64,000 bases of DNA from Argopecten irradians. Its lineage: Eukaryota > Mollusca > Bivalvia > Pectinida > Pectinidae. The stretch spans positions 39,199,996 to 39,263,995 of the forward strand of contig NC_091143.1 of NCBI RefSeq assembly GCF_041381155.1, written 5' to 3'. A program made the position numbers and the translations under genes. The number at the start of each line of letters is the position of its first letter. The stretch's first letter is position 1. Below are positions 34,486 to 47,043 of this stretch, one piece after another. The notes under the pieces are model-generated. The model saw nothing but the letters and a program-made list of their open reading frames with translations. It was not told where the DNA came from and searched no databases.

Positions 34486-35300
34486 GGGGAGATAATCAGA
34501 CTTTAGCCCAAACTAGCAATCTAATTATACTGTCTGTGATATGTTAATTAGACATCATTATATTGTTGTCACATGATGTGACAGGTACAGTATCTTCCAC
34601 AAAAAACATAGAATGTATACATTTCACACTTACAATTTTTCAACAGCAATAGCACAAGTATAGGTATGTAAAGTTCTAGGCTTTTATTCTGAGAACTCCG
34701 AGACAGAATTGCATTCAGCATATTAAGATTATACTGTAAGTGCTTGCAATGTATATTTTCTTGTGATTTGTGAATATTTCTGTTATTTATTTATTATTAC
34801 AGAAACAAGATAACAGTGTACCTAATTGTCTTGTTATGTTTCATTTGAAATATAGCAGGAATGAATATAGATTATTTTGTTATGGAATTATACTATTATG
34901 TGTATAACATTCTGTATACTGTTGTGTATTAATTTGTACAAATTATGTACGAGAATTTTAACAGGATATTTCTATTACAAAAAAATATTTTTGCTTGAAG
35001 TTATAGGACTTTGAAACTATTTTACATAACATTTTTTTGTAGCATATCTTCCGTTCAGTGAGGAGGCCGAACAATTCAGTGTCATTATCATTTACATGTA
35101 CCTGTGCTATTATGTGTAATTACATGCTTTAATGCATTATCTTTTGTTTGATACTGCGAGGCCAAAGATCAGAATTTATCTTATTTTTGTTTATAAAAGA
35201 CCAAATCTGGTACATTTTTAATGCTGAACATGCCATGTTTTACCTGTATAATTAATTTAATGAACTGTTCTGTGCGAGGTTAAGTTTAAATAAAAACTGC
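34486..35300 (+). other. Probable SAXO 3' UTR
   Basis: AT-rich sequence ending near an AATAAA at 35,289-35,294, about 800 bp past the stop. This is the first clear polyadenylation signal I see downstream. Confidence 0.5.
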
Positions 35301-36725
35301 TGAATTCTGGAGAAAAAAATACAAATTTTTACTCATAAACTATGAATTTATGAGTTTTAAATATACTATACCTATCTTATACAGGATTCTGTGATATTTC
35401 CTCCGTCCATTATTTTACAACACAATGCCATTTTTTGGTAATTGTTTTATATGTGATGTCCAAAATGTCCATATATTCTCCAGAAAAATGAAATTTGATT
35501 ATGTTTACATCACAAGATATTTGATTTCATATTCTTTGTGCCTTTTTTAATTGAAATACATGTTAGACTCCTTTTTTAAAGTAAAAACCGTTATTTATGT
35601 TATTTTAACGTCACAAAACACAAAATTTGTTTCATTATTGATTTTTTTTTTTTTATAACTGCACATTTTTTTATGAAAGTGCTACCTAATGTTTAAAACA
35701 ACACTATAACCAACATTCTCCCATGGAGTGTAAGCCGTTTATATATGTCCTGATCTTCACTTGTTGTCTTTAGTTATGGAGTAGATGTTATGATTTAGCG
35801 AAACTTCACGTATTATATAGCTTTCGTTAGTGTACAGCTTTAGTTATAACTGGGTATTTATTTCTTAGGAATTCTTATCTGTGATATTTATGTACAATTT
35901 TCGTTCTTAAGCATTGGGTATTGACCTCAGGCTACTCTTATAATTACAAGGGGTAGGTTGTCCTTGGTCAGGGACTATAGACAGGCGAGTTGATCATTTC
36001 GTTATGAAATATGAGAGTTACTTCCCTTTTTTACTCTTTATTGAGTATAGCAATACCGCGACAGGGAGTGGGGACCTGGACAGATCGACACATATACATC
36101 AAAATATGTATACAAATGTAGTGGCATTCAGGTGGAAATTGTACATAGTCCCTGTGCCTTTTGTAAGTGAAAGAAACAAACTGGAGCTCTTTAAAATTGA
36201 AGGTGTTAAAATTACCAAGGGCATGCTACTTTAATGTCATAGCCATCATGAAACATTATTGTGAATGTGTGTGTTCCCATTATTTTCCAATATTAAGTCA
36301 TATTGACCTACATGTTAAAGAAATTAAACAATTGGGTATAATTAGATGGCATTTAAAGGGATGTAAATAACTGCTTGTGACTTCATTCCAACATTCCAAG
36401 AAACTATATATATATGTACAAATTAACATATTTCACTTCATTGGTATAACCATTTAAACTGGAAAATTTAATAAATACCTGCCTAATAGAGATTTGTTGT
36501 TTGTGTATTTCTTTCAGTGTCATACAGGCTTAACTAAGTCCAAAGCAGAGCTGACAATTCTCGCGTTTATGGTGGAGGAATTTGTCCCCAATATGGATAT
36601 ACTCATGCCAAAGTTGTACGGAAGACTGTTAGGGTCATATTGAAAGAAGAAAAAAATACCTCTGTCAAAATTTGTTTTTCCAGTTCATATCATATCATAT
36701 TCACCAGCACAAAGGCCCAAAATTG
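35301..36725. other. Intergenic, nothing recognised
   Basis: No supportable gene. Two 67-76 codon ORFs at 36,004-36,370 lack recognised content. Confidence 0.4.
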
Positions 36726-36739
36726 TATAATAATGACCT

Positions 36740-37285
36740 ATCTACATGTATGTCAGAATATCGTAATAATGACAGCTATGTCAGTATATCGTAATAATGA
36801 CAGCTATGTCAGTATATCGTAATAATGACAGCTATGTCAGAATATCGTAATAATGACAGCTATGTCAGTATATCGTAATAATGACAGCTATGTCAGTATA
36901 TCGTAATAATGACAGCTATGTCAGTATATCGTAATAATGACTTGGTTATGTCAGTATATCGTAATAATGACTTGGTTATGTCAGTATATCGTAATAATGA
37001 CTTGGTTATCTCAGTATATCGTAATAATGACTTGGTTATGTCAGTATATCGTAATAATGACTTGGTTATGTCAGTATATCGTAATAATGACTTGGTTATG
37101 TCAGTATATCGTAATAATGACTTGGTTATCTCAGTATATCGTAATAATGACAGCTATGTCAGAATATCGTAATAATGACAGCTACATGTATGTCAGAATA
37201 TCGTAATAATGACAGCTACATGTATGTCAGAATATCGTAATAATGACCTAGCTATGTCAGTATATCGTAATAATGACCTAGCTTT
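36740..37285 (+). repeat. Satellite, left block of 28- and 30-bp units
   Basis: About 18 units of the ATATCGTAATAATGAC satellite. The first units are 28 bp (linker AGCTATGTCAG). The next eight are 30 bp with the linker TTGGTTATGTCAG or TTGGTTATCTCAG, and the last few return to other linkers, some with an ACATGTATG extension. The open frames here (87 and 89 codons) are by-products of a 30-bp period. Confidence 0.95.
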
Positions 37286-37595
37286 GACAGTATTTAAGCA
37301 TTAAACTATCTTCCTTTGGCATCTATGGTCTATATAGATGCCAGAGCTTTGCAGACAATCCTCATAATGCGCGCTAGCATTTACATTGTTTAAGCTAGGA
37401 CCAGGAAAACCATTTATCTACGATGATTTAATCCACAAGAATTAAGGAACAGCCATTTTGACGGTGATCAGTTGACGTCACCACGTCATAATGGTCACGT
37501 TTTGGGTTTCAGTTATTCCGTCATATACTTCACTTTGCCTTGGTTAGTTTATATAGTAGAAGTGACATGGGAATGTAAATATGTCGCCATAATGA
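37286..37595. other. Unique island inside the satellite
   Basis: About 310 bp with no satellite units. Contains ATGCCAGAGCTTTGC, GTTGACGTCACCACGTCATA and TAATGGTCACGTTTTG. It separates the left block from the main array. Either an insertion or the original single-copy DNA between two amplified blocks. Confidence 0.75.
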
Positions 37596-40500
37596 CCTAG
37601 GTATGGCATCATATCGTAATAATGACCTAGCTATGTCAGTCAGTACTAGTATCGTAATAATGACCTAGTTATGTCAGTATATCGTAATAATGACCTAGCT
37701 ATGTCAGTACATCGTAATAATGACCTAGCTATGTCAGTACATCGTAATAATGACCTAGCTATGTCAGTATATCGTAATAATGACCTAGCTATGTCAGTAT
37801 ATCGTAATAAGGACCTAGCTATGTCAGTATATCGTAATAATGACTTAGCTATGTTAGTATATCGTAATAATGACCTAGTTATGTCAGTATATCGTAATAA
37901 TGACCTAGCAATGTCATATCGTAATAATGACTTAGCTATGTCAGTATATCGTAATAATGACCTAGCTATGTCAGTATATCGTAATAATGACTTAGCTATG
38001 TCAGTATATCGTAATAATGACCTAGCTATGTCAGTATATCGTAATAATGACCTAGCTATGTCAGTATATCGTAATAATGACCAGCTATGTCAGTATATCG
38101 TAATAATGACTTAGTATGTCATATATCGTAATAATGACTTAGCTATGTCAGTATATCGTAATAATGACCTAGCTATGTCAGTATATCGTAATAATGACCT
38201 AGCTATGTCAGTATATCGTAATAATGACCTAGCTATGTCAGTATATCGTAATAATGACCTAGCTATGTCAGTATATCGTAATAATGACCTAGCTATGTCA
38301 GTATATCGTAATAATGACCTAGCTATGTCAGTATATCGTAATAATGACCTAGCTATGTCAGTATCGTAATAGACCTAGTTATCGTAATAATGACCTAGCT
38401 ATGTCAGTATATCGTAATAATGACCTAGCTATGTCAGTATATCGTAATAATGACCTAGCTATGTCAGTATATCGTAATAATGACCTAGCTATGTCAGTAT
38501 ATCGTAATAATGACCTAGCTATGTCAGTACATCGTAATAATGACCTAGCTATGTCAGTATATCGTAATAATGACCTAGCTATGTCAGTATATCGTAATAA
38601 TGACCTAGCTATGTCAGTATATCGTAATAATGACCTAGCTATGTCAGTATATCGTAATAATGACCTAGCTATGTCAGTATATCGTAATAATGACCTAGCT
38701 ATGTCAGTATATCGTAATAATGACCTAGCTATGTCAGTATATCGTAATAATGACCTAGTTATGTCAGTATATCGTAATAATGACCTAGCTATGTCAGTAT
38801 ATCGTAATAATGACCTAGCTATGTCAGTATATCGTAATAATGACTTAGCTATGTCAGTATATCGTAATAATGACCTAGCTATGTCAGTATATCGTAATAA
38901 TGACCTAGCTATGTCAGTATATCGTAATAATGACCTAGCTATGTCAGTATATCGTAATAATGACCTAGCTATGTCAGTATATCGTAATAATGACCTAGCT
39001 ATGTCAGTATATCGTAATAATGACCTAGTTATGTCAGTATATCGTAATAATGACCTAGCTATGTCAGTATATCGTAATAATGACCTAGCTATGTCAGTAT
39101 ATCGTAATAATGACCTAGCTATGTCAGTATATCGTAATAATGACCTAGTTATGTCAGTATATCGTAATAATGACCTAGTTATGTCAGTATATCGTAATAA
39201 TGACCTAGTTATGTCAGTATATCGTAATAATGACCTAGCTATGTCAGTATATCGTAATAATGACCTAGCTATGTCAGTATATGTGTAATAATGACCTAGC
39301 TATGTCAGTATATCGTAATAATGACCTAGCTATGTCAGTATATCGTAATAATGACCTAGCTATGTCAGTATATCGTAATAATGACCTAGCTATGTCAGTA
39401 TATCGTAATAATAACCTAGCTATGTCAGTATATCGTAATAATGACCTAGCTATGTCAGTATATCGTAATAATGACCTAGCTATGTCAGTATATCGTAATA
39501 ATGACCTAGCTATGTCAGTATATAGTAATAATGACCTAGCTATGTCAGTATATATCGTAATAATGACCTAGCTATGTCAGTATATCGTAATAATGACCTA
39601 GCTATGTCAGTATATCGTAATAATGACCTAGCTATGTCAGTATATCGTAATAATGACCTAGCTATGTCAGTATATCGTAATAATGACTAGCTATGTCAGT
39701 ATATCGTAATAATGACCTAGCTCATGTCAGTATATCGTAATAATGACCTAGCTATGTCAGTATATATCGTAATAATGACCTAGTTATGTCAGTATATCGT
39801 AATAATGACCTAGCTATGTCAGTATATCGTAATAATGACCTAGCTATGTCAGTATATCGTAATAATGACCTAGCTATGTCAGTATATCGTAATAATGACC
39901 TAGCTATGTCAGTATATCGTAATAATGACCTAGCTATGTCAGTATATCGTAATAATGACCTAGCTATGTCAGTATATCGTAATAATGACCTAGCTATGTC
40001 AGTATATCGTAATAATGACCTAGCTATGTCAGTATATCGTAATAATGACCTAGCTATGTCAGTATATCGTAATAATGACCTAGCTATGTCAGTATATCGT
40101 AATAATGACCTAGCTATGTCAGTATATCGTAATAATGACCTAGCTATGTCAGTATATCGTAATAATGACCTAGCTATGTCAGTATATCGTAATAATGACC
40201 TAGCTATGTCAGTATATCGTAATAATGACCTTAGCTATGTCAGTATATCGTAATAATGACCTAGCTATGTCAGTATATCGTAATAATGACCTAGCTATGT
40301 CAGTATATCGTAATAATGACCTAGCTATGTCAGTATATCGTAATAATGACCTAGCTATGTCAGTATATAGTAATAATGACCTAGCTATGTCACAGTATAT
40401 CGTAATAATGACCTAGCTATGTCAGTATATCGTAAGAATGACTAGCTAGTCAGTATATGTCAAAGAATGACCTAGCTATGTCAGTATATCGTAATAATGA

Positions 40501-43300
40501 CCAAGCTATGTCAGTATATCGTAATAATGACCTAGCTATGTCAGTATATCGTAATAATGACCTAGCTTATGTCAGTATATCGTAATAATGACCTAGCTAT
40601 GTCAGTATATCGTAATAATGACCTAGCTATGTTGTATAATCGTAAGAATGACTAGCTCCAGTATATCTGTTAATAATGAACCTAGCTATGTCAGTATATC
40701 GTAATAATGACCTAGCTATGTCAGTATATCGATCGTAATAATGACCTAGCTATGTCAGTATATCGTAATAATGACCTAGCTATGTCAGTATATCGTAATA
40801 ATGACCTAGCTATGTCAGTATATGTAATAATGCTAGCTATGTCAGTACATATAAAATAATGACCTAGCTAATGTCAGTATATCGTATATAATGAACTAGC
40901 TATGTCAGTATATCGTAATAATGACCTATGTAGCTATGTCAGTTATCGTAATAATGACCTAGCTATGTCAGTATATCGTAATAATGACCTAGCTATGTCA
41001 GTATATCGTAATAATGACCTAGCTATGTCAGTATATCGTAATAATGACCTAGCTATGTCAGTATATAGTAATAATGACCTAGCTATGTCAGTATATCGTA
41101 ATAATGACCTAGCTATGTCAGTATATCGTAATAATGACCTAGCTATTATGTCAGTATATAGTAATAATGACCTAGCTATGTCAGTACATCGTAATAATGA
41201 CCTAGCTATGTCAGTATATAGTAAGAATGACCTAGCTATGTCACTATGTATCGTAATAATGACCTAGCTATGTCAGTATATCGTAAGAATGGACCTAGCT
41301 ATGTCAGTATATTGTAATAATGACCTAGCTATGTCAGTATATCGTAATAATGACATAGCTATGTCAGTATTATCGTATGTCAGTATAATGTGAATAATGA
41401 CCTATCTATGTCAGTATATCTGTATTTAGTAATAATGACTTAGCTATGTAAGTATATAGTAGTAATGATAGTATGTCAGTATATCGTAATAATGACCTAG
41501 CTATGTCAGTATATGCTAAGTTCAGTAGTAATATGACCTAGCTATGTCAGTATATCGTAATAAATGACCTAGCTATGTCAGTATATCGTAATAATGACCT
41601 AGCTATGTCAGTATATCGTAATAATGACCTAGCTATGTTCAGTATATCGTAAAAATAATGACCCTAGCTATGTCAGTATATCGTAATAATGACCTAGCTA
41701 TTGACTCCTAGTATGTCAGTATATCGTAATAATGACCTAGCTATGTCAGTACAATCGTAATAATGACTAGCTATGTCAGTATATCGTATATAATGACTCT
41801 AGCGATGTCAGTATATCCGTAGACCTAGCTAAGTCAGTATATCGTAATAATGACCTAGCTATGATAGTACATTGTAAGTATGACATTAGCTATGTCAGTA
41901 TATCGTAATAATGACCTAGCTAAGTCAGTATATCGTAATAATGACCTAGCTATGTCAGTATATCGTGAATAATGACCTAGCTATGTCAGTATATCGTAAT
42001 AATGACCTAGCTATGTCAGTATATCGTAATAATGACCTTGCTATGTCAGTATATCGTAATAATGACCTAGCTTATGGTCAGTAAATGAGTAATAATGACC
42101 TAGCTATGTCAGTATGTTGTAATACATGAACAAGCTATGTCAGTATATCGTAAAAATAACTCCTTAGCTATGGTCAGTATATCGTAATAATGACCAAGCT
42201 ATGTCAGTATATCGTAATAATGACCTAGTTATGTCAGTATATCGTAATAATGACCTAGCTATGTCCGATCAGTATATCGTAATAATAACCTAGCTATGTC
42301 AGTATATCGTAATAATGACTCTAGCTATGTCAATATATCGTAATAATGATCTAGCTATGTCAGTATATCGTAATAAGGACCTAGCTATGTCAGTATATCG
42401 TAATAATGACCTAGCTATGTCAGTATATCGTAATAATGACCTAGCTATGCTGTCAGAATAGCTATTCGTATTTGTAATAATGTACCTAGCTATGTCAGTT
42501 ATCGTAATAATGACCTAAGCTCTATGTGTCAGTTTATCGTAATAATGACCTAAGCTATTGTCAGTAGTATAGTAGAAATGACCTAGCTATGTCCAGTATA
42601 TAGTAATAATGACCTAGCTATGTCAGTATATCATAATAACTCCCTTAGCTATGTCAGTATATCGTAATAATGACCTAGCTATGATCAGTATATTGTAATA
42701 ATGACCTGCTATGTCAGTATATCGTAATAATGACCTAGTTATGTCAGTTATATCGTAATTAATGACCTAGCCTATGTCAGTATATTGTAATAATGACTTG
42801 CAATTATCTCAGTATATCGTAATAATGACCTAGTTATGTCAGTACATCGTAATAATGACCTAGTTATGTCATTATATCGTAATAAATGACTTGCTTATGT
42901 CAGTAATATCGTAATAATGACCTAGCTATGTCAGTTTATCGTAATAATGACCTAGCCTATGTCAGTATATCGTAAATAATGACTTGATTATCTCAGAATA
43001 TCGTAATAATGACCTGCTATGTCAGTATATTGTAATAATGACCTAGCTAATGTCAGTATATCGTAAATAATGACCTAGCTATGTCAGTATATCGTAATAA
43101 TGACCTAGCTATGTCAGTATATTGTAATAATGACTATGATTATCTCAGTAGCTATTCGTAATAATAACCTAGCTATGTCAGTATATCGTAATAATAGCTA
43201 CCTATCTAATAATGTCATGTGTATATTGTAATAAATGACTAATGACCTAGCTAGCTATGATTATCAGTATATCGTAATAATGCACCTAGCTAATTGATAC
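37596..43300 (+). repeat. 30-bp satellite, main array (~190 units)
   Basis: The unit contains ATATCGTAATAATGACC and TAGCTATGTCAGT and is exactly 30 bp in the core (about 38,400-40,380), where most neighbours are identical and the commonest variants are CTAGTT for CTAGCT and ACATCG for ATATCG. Units to the left of the core vary mildly (CTTAGC). Units to the right (40,430-43,300) carry many single-base insertions, deletions and truncations. No spacers, so this is not a CRISPR. A 30-bp period is a multiple of three, so long frames reading MSVYRNNDLA repeats appear (up to 295 codons). They have no start context, break at indels and should not be annotated as genes. Confidence 0.97.
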
Positions 43301-43304
43301 TTAG

Positions 43305-45480
43305 GCTCTGGCGTACTAATACATGTACCTTCATCAGAGTTCAAGAGGTTAAGAAAAACTGGGTTTTACGTCAGTGTGAGAATTCACCTAAGAATAGGCA
43401 CTGGTTGTCATATTTGACATGCATAGGTACATCTTAATGTAACATACCTTGGTGTTATAGCATAGTCAATGGTGCACGTTAGCGCGATAAACTAGAACAT
43501 CCAATGTATGTTACATACCAATACATGTCAAAAATATGACAACCAATGCTTAACTTAATGCTAGTCGATACTTCAGTGCCCGTTATAACGTAGGGCCTTC
43601 CTAGCAAAGAAATACAATTGTACTGTACCAATCATATCCTTATGATATTCGAAGATTGCCGAATTCTTTTCGTTCGTGATATTGAAATATCTGTCCTAAA
43701 AACGCTCAAAATGACTCAAATGACATGCAAAGTGTACTTTTAAGTCATATATTATCATGTTCATATAACGTTTAAACGATAAATTTCAATACCGGTTAAG
43801 GTTTTTTTTTATTCTATATTCAGTATTAATCTTAATATTCAAATACATCGAGTTTTGGGTACTTACATTCCAGCCACATTGTCTGCATGTCATTTATCGT
43901 CAATGTACTTGGCGTTTCCTATTTTTGGGCGAAACCTAGCATTTTTCTGTCCCTCTGAAGGTCCCACTTTGCTTAAAGTTTATGGAGTAAATGCCGCCTT
44001 TAATCTCCCGGTTTCGTTTTGTACGTTCCTGCTTCTTATCCAAAACACAAATAGCTTGTCCATTTTAATAGCCGCCGGGGAAGGCAGTCAAACCTCTGTA
44101 ATACTAATTATAAGGTACGCCATAACTGAATAGGAGCTGTACTCCGGGGGTACCGTATATTAGACTATGGAGGCGGAGGGTCTAAATCTATCGCATTAAC
44201 CCCTATCACCACAATACAAAGCAACACCTCCGTCACCCTTATTCTTACATGACCACAATGTCATGTAAAGTGTGAATTAACTGATGTAATTGAATTATTA
44301 GATAAATAGTTATGTACGTGATTCAAATGTGACTTATGTCAGTCTAAAAAAATAATTCTTTTTTCGGTATGATGTAAATAATAACCTAGTATTTCAATAT
44401 CGCTTGCTTTGTCTTTACGGAGCAATGATATTGCATTTCATATTTCAATGTAAGTAAATAATTGGTGTATGTCCAGTATTATATATCCTAAAAGTAATGA
44501 CTTATGTAATGTCAGAAAAATATAAAATAATTTATTTTGCCGTTGGATTAGCTGAATTCAGTAATAATTCAGCTATAGGATAATACAGTAGCTCCATATC
44601 GTATACAGAACCTAGGGATGAATATATCACTATATATACATAAATTACAAAAATCTTTTAAAGGAAACGCGTATAATACGACTCTATTAATGCTTCTGTT
44701 GTAATCCAAGATTAAATCTGTTATATGTTCCCCGATTTATCAACACTTTTCCTGATTTCTAATCTCTGTTTTACTATGGTACCAATTCCAAAAAGCGACC
44801 AAACACTTATAGAATATAGGCCTAACTGTTACCCCCTTCGGGGCCCCACTCACCTTATAGAGACGAAGGGAAATCGGTTTATGTGGTTTTGGTAGATCAT
44901 TCGCAAATCATAGTTGTTGTCATAGCTCGAATTCGTTTCCATATAATATTCTCAGCAATTCACAACATTTCTTAGTTTAAATAATCTCCTTATTCACTTC
45001 GAATCAGCAGTTGATTCTAAGCCGGCGAGCTTTCACTGCAAAGCTCGCTCCATTGCGGTAAACAACTTTTATTTCCGGACATGCGCAAAGTAGCATTTTT
45101 AAGATTTGGAGGCGTTAACTTTTGACTTTCTGTCGGACCGCGCATAAGTCTAAAATAAAATTTTGTATATTTATATCTTTGGACCTCTTAACTTTCTAGA
45201 CTTGTAATTTGGGGAAAGTTCGTAACTTTTTAGGGCTATTACACAATATCTTGTCATTGTTTGTTTTACGGACCCTGAAAGATACGGATTATGCGGCTTT
45301 AACTGTATATAAATGTTGGCTTTCGTTTGTTCTGTTTTTCGTCTGGTGTTTGAACTTTCGGAGTTCAAAGATATCCGGCTTTTGTCTCTTACAAAAATGT
45401 TGATGGCCACGATCCTAAATATGATATGAAAATGCACATTAATTAGGATTAGTTTCACAAAAATGCTGATCAGGTAGCTC
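43305..45480. other. Intergenic, nothing recognised
   Basis: No supportable gene. Near 43,400-43,530, TTGTCATATTTGACATGCAT and ACATGTCAAAAATATGACAA are an imperfect inverted pair about 110 bp apart, possibly an eroded MITE. GGCGAGCTTT/AAAGCTCGCT at 45,023-45,050 is a strong short hairpin. The 92-codon ORF at 43,855-44,133 is not recognised. Confidence 0.4.
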
Positions 45481-45720
45481 ATTCGATAGAACATCGGCTA
45501 GTATTACATATAAGTATGTACAAATTGACTCTTGTTGCATAAAATTATTTTTGGAAACAAAAACAAACGAACATCAAAAAGCAAACAAACAACCTCAAAC
45601 AAACAACCTCCTCCCCCCTCCTCCCCCCTCCCCCCACCACCACCACCAAAAAAAACCCCAACAAAAACATTTGGCTAGTGTTGGGAAGTCCAGGGTTCGA
45701 ATCATTGTCTGGCTGCTATA
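45468..45720 (+). mobile_element. tRNA-like element split by a ~175-bp insertion
   Basis: CAGGTAGCTCATTCGATAGA (A-box half) ends at CATCGGCTAGT (45,491-45,501). The B-box half resumes at GGCTAGTGTTGGGAAGTCC with GGGTTCGAATCATT (about 45,672-45,706). The repeated GGCTAGT looks like a target duplication around an insertion that contains poly-A and CCTCCCCCCTCC tracts. Removing the insertion would restore a tRNA-like or SINE-head layout. Confidence 0.5.
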
Positions 45721-45739
45721 TTTTCTCCTCTACTGTTAC

Positions 45740-47029
45740 GAATAAACATTTAAGCAAAATTACTCGGGGATATAGATATTACCTTGTTCTGTCTTCTCCA
45801 GAAGAACATGAATCTCCTTTTCTGAGTGTCTACTTCGCTCTTTGTGTTATTACAGCCCATGGTTCTCTCTAGCTTTCGTGAGTCGCAAGACATATACATA
45901 TGCATGGCCTAGGTCGTGGCAGGCGGAAAGTAACTGTAAACCAGAATTGATGGAAAATGATGTCATAAACTAACCATAACCTTTATTTTTCAGTAGACGG
46001 ATACAGTTCTTAGACATGGTCATTATTTGATATTCAGGTCTGTTCATAAAATGTGATATAAATGGCCCATTTGACAAATATGTCATTGTGAAATAAAATC
46101 GAATTAGACATGATATTAAAGTTGTATGGTCTATAACTTTCGCTCTTTTGGTCATAGTGAAAACTGTTTAGGTGTTATGCATATTTTTCTCCGTCTGCCT
46201 GAGGTTTAAACTTTCTAATTTTACCACTTTTTATAAAGTTGCAGCACTGGAAGTATATTTAATTATAAAAGTAAAAAATCTTTTTAACGTGTACACGTGA
46301 AAAATAGGCTCGAAAGATGCCGAATCATTCCGAACTCCTCCGAACATCGTCGCGACAATCTCGAAGTAAAACGAGAGTTGTGAAACCAAGAGAAAATATC
46401 AACAATTTTCCATAAACAAAATATGTGGTCGACCTCATCAGACTCTATCTACAAAGAAAATAATGCTCGCACATTACAATATTTGATACACACAACATTT
46501 TACGATAATGTGTAAATTGGATGTTTCAAATACTCAATCTGTGGACATATACTAGCATGATTTGCTCATATAGGCCAGGAGAAAAACGTAAACAAACACA
46601 TGTGTGCTTACGCTAGTTACCTGGCTCACCACGTGCAGGTCGTGTCGAACGTCAGTCACGTGATACGATTAGGAATCCGACAAAACCCGAAGTCACTGAA
46701 CATGGCGGTGATTGAAGGCGCTTTATTCAAAACCAGGAATATATGATTCCTAGATTTCGGCTCTCTTATAGGCCGACATATGCTTTTGGGGAGCTAAATC
46801 ATCAAGTTACATGTCAATGTTTAAATATCAAATGTTTAAGTTACATATCATTACAGTGAAATTAGCAGCAATACAACTTTAAGTCTCTGATGATAAATCA
46901 AACTTCATCATTAGAAAGAAAAGTGTGTATAAATAAAAAGGCATTTTAGTGGGGGGTTTTTCTGTTTTTTTTTAATATCGAACAAAGTCGAAGACTGCTA
47001 AAGTTTCCAGTAAAATTGCGTGATTGTAT
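45740..47029. other. Intergenic, possible promoter-like patch
   Basis: No gene. At about 46,620-46,720 two CACGTG E-boxes (CACCACGTGCAGG, AGTCACGTGATAC) precede ATGGCGGTGATTGAAGG, which opens a 14-codon frame. Suggestive of a promoter or first exon but nothing downstream could be joined. Confidence 0.3.
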
Positions 47030-47043
47030 GTTGCTATGGTAAC
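47030..47043. promoter_or_regulatory. X-box-like palindrome (RFX-type)
   Basis: GTTGCTATGGTAAC is a 14-bp imperfect palindrome that matches the RFX X-box layout (GTTGCY, two bases, RGYAAC). No gene start is visible next to it; the nearest recognised coding exon begins 3.9 kb downstream. May be a chance match. Confidence 0.4.

Noticed and set aside
37671-41267. Long plus-strand ORFs with repeated MSVYRNNDLA (up to 295 codons)
   Set aside because: They follow from a 30-bp satellite whose period is divisible by three. They break wherever a unit has an indel, have no flanking coding sequence and no proper start context.
36740-43300. CRISPR-like array
   Set aside because: Units are adjacent with no unique spacers, and the genome is eukaryotic.
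43855-44133. 92-codon ORF
   Set aside because: No recognised domain, no splice context, no neighbour that would give it a role.
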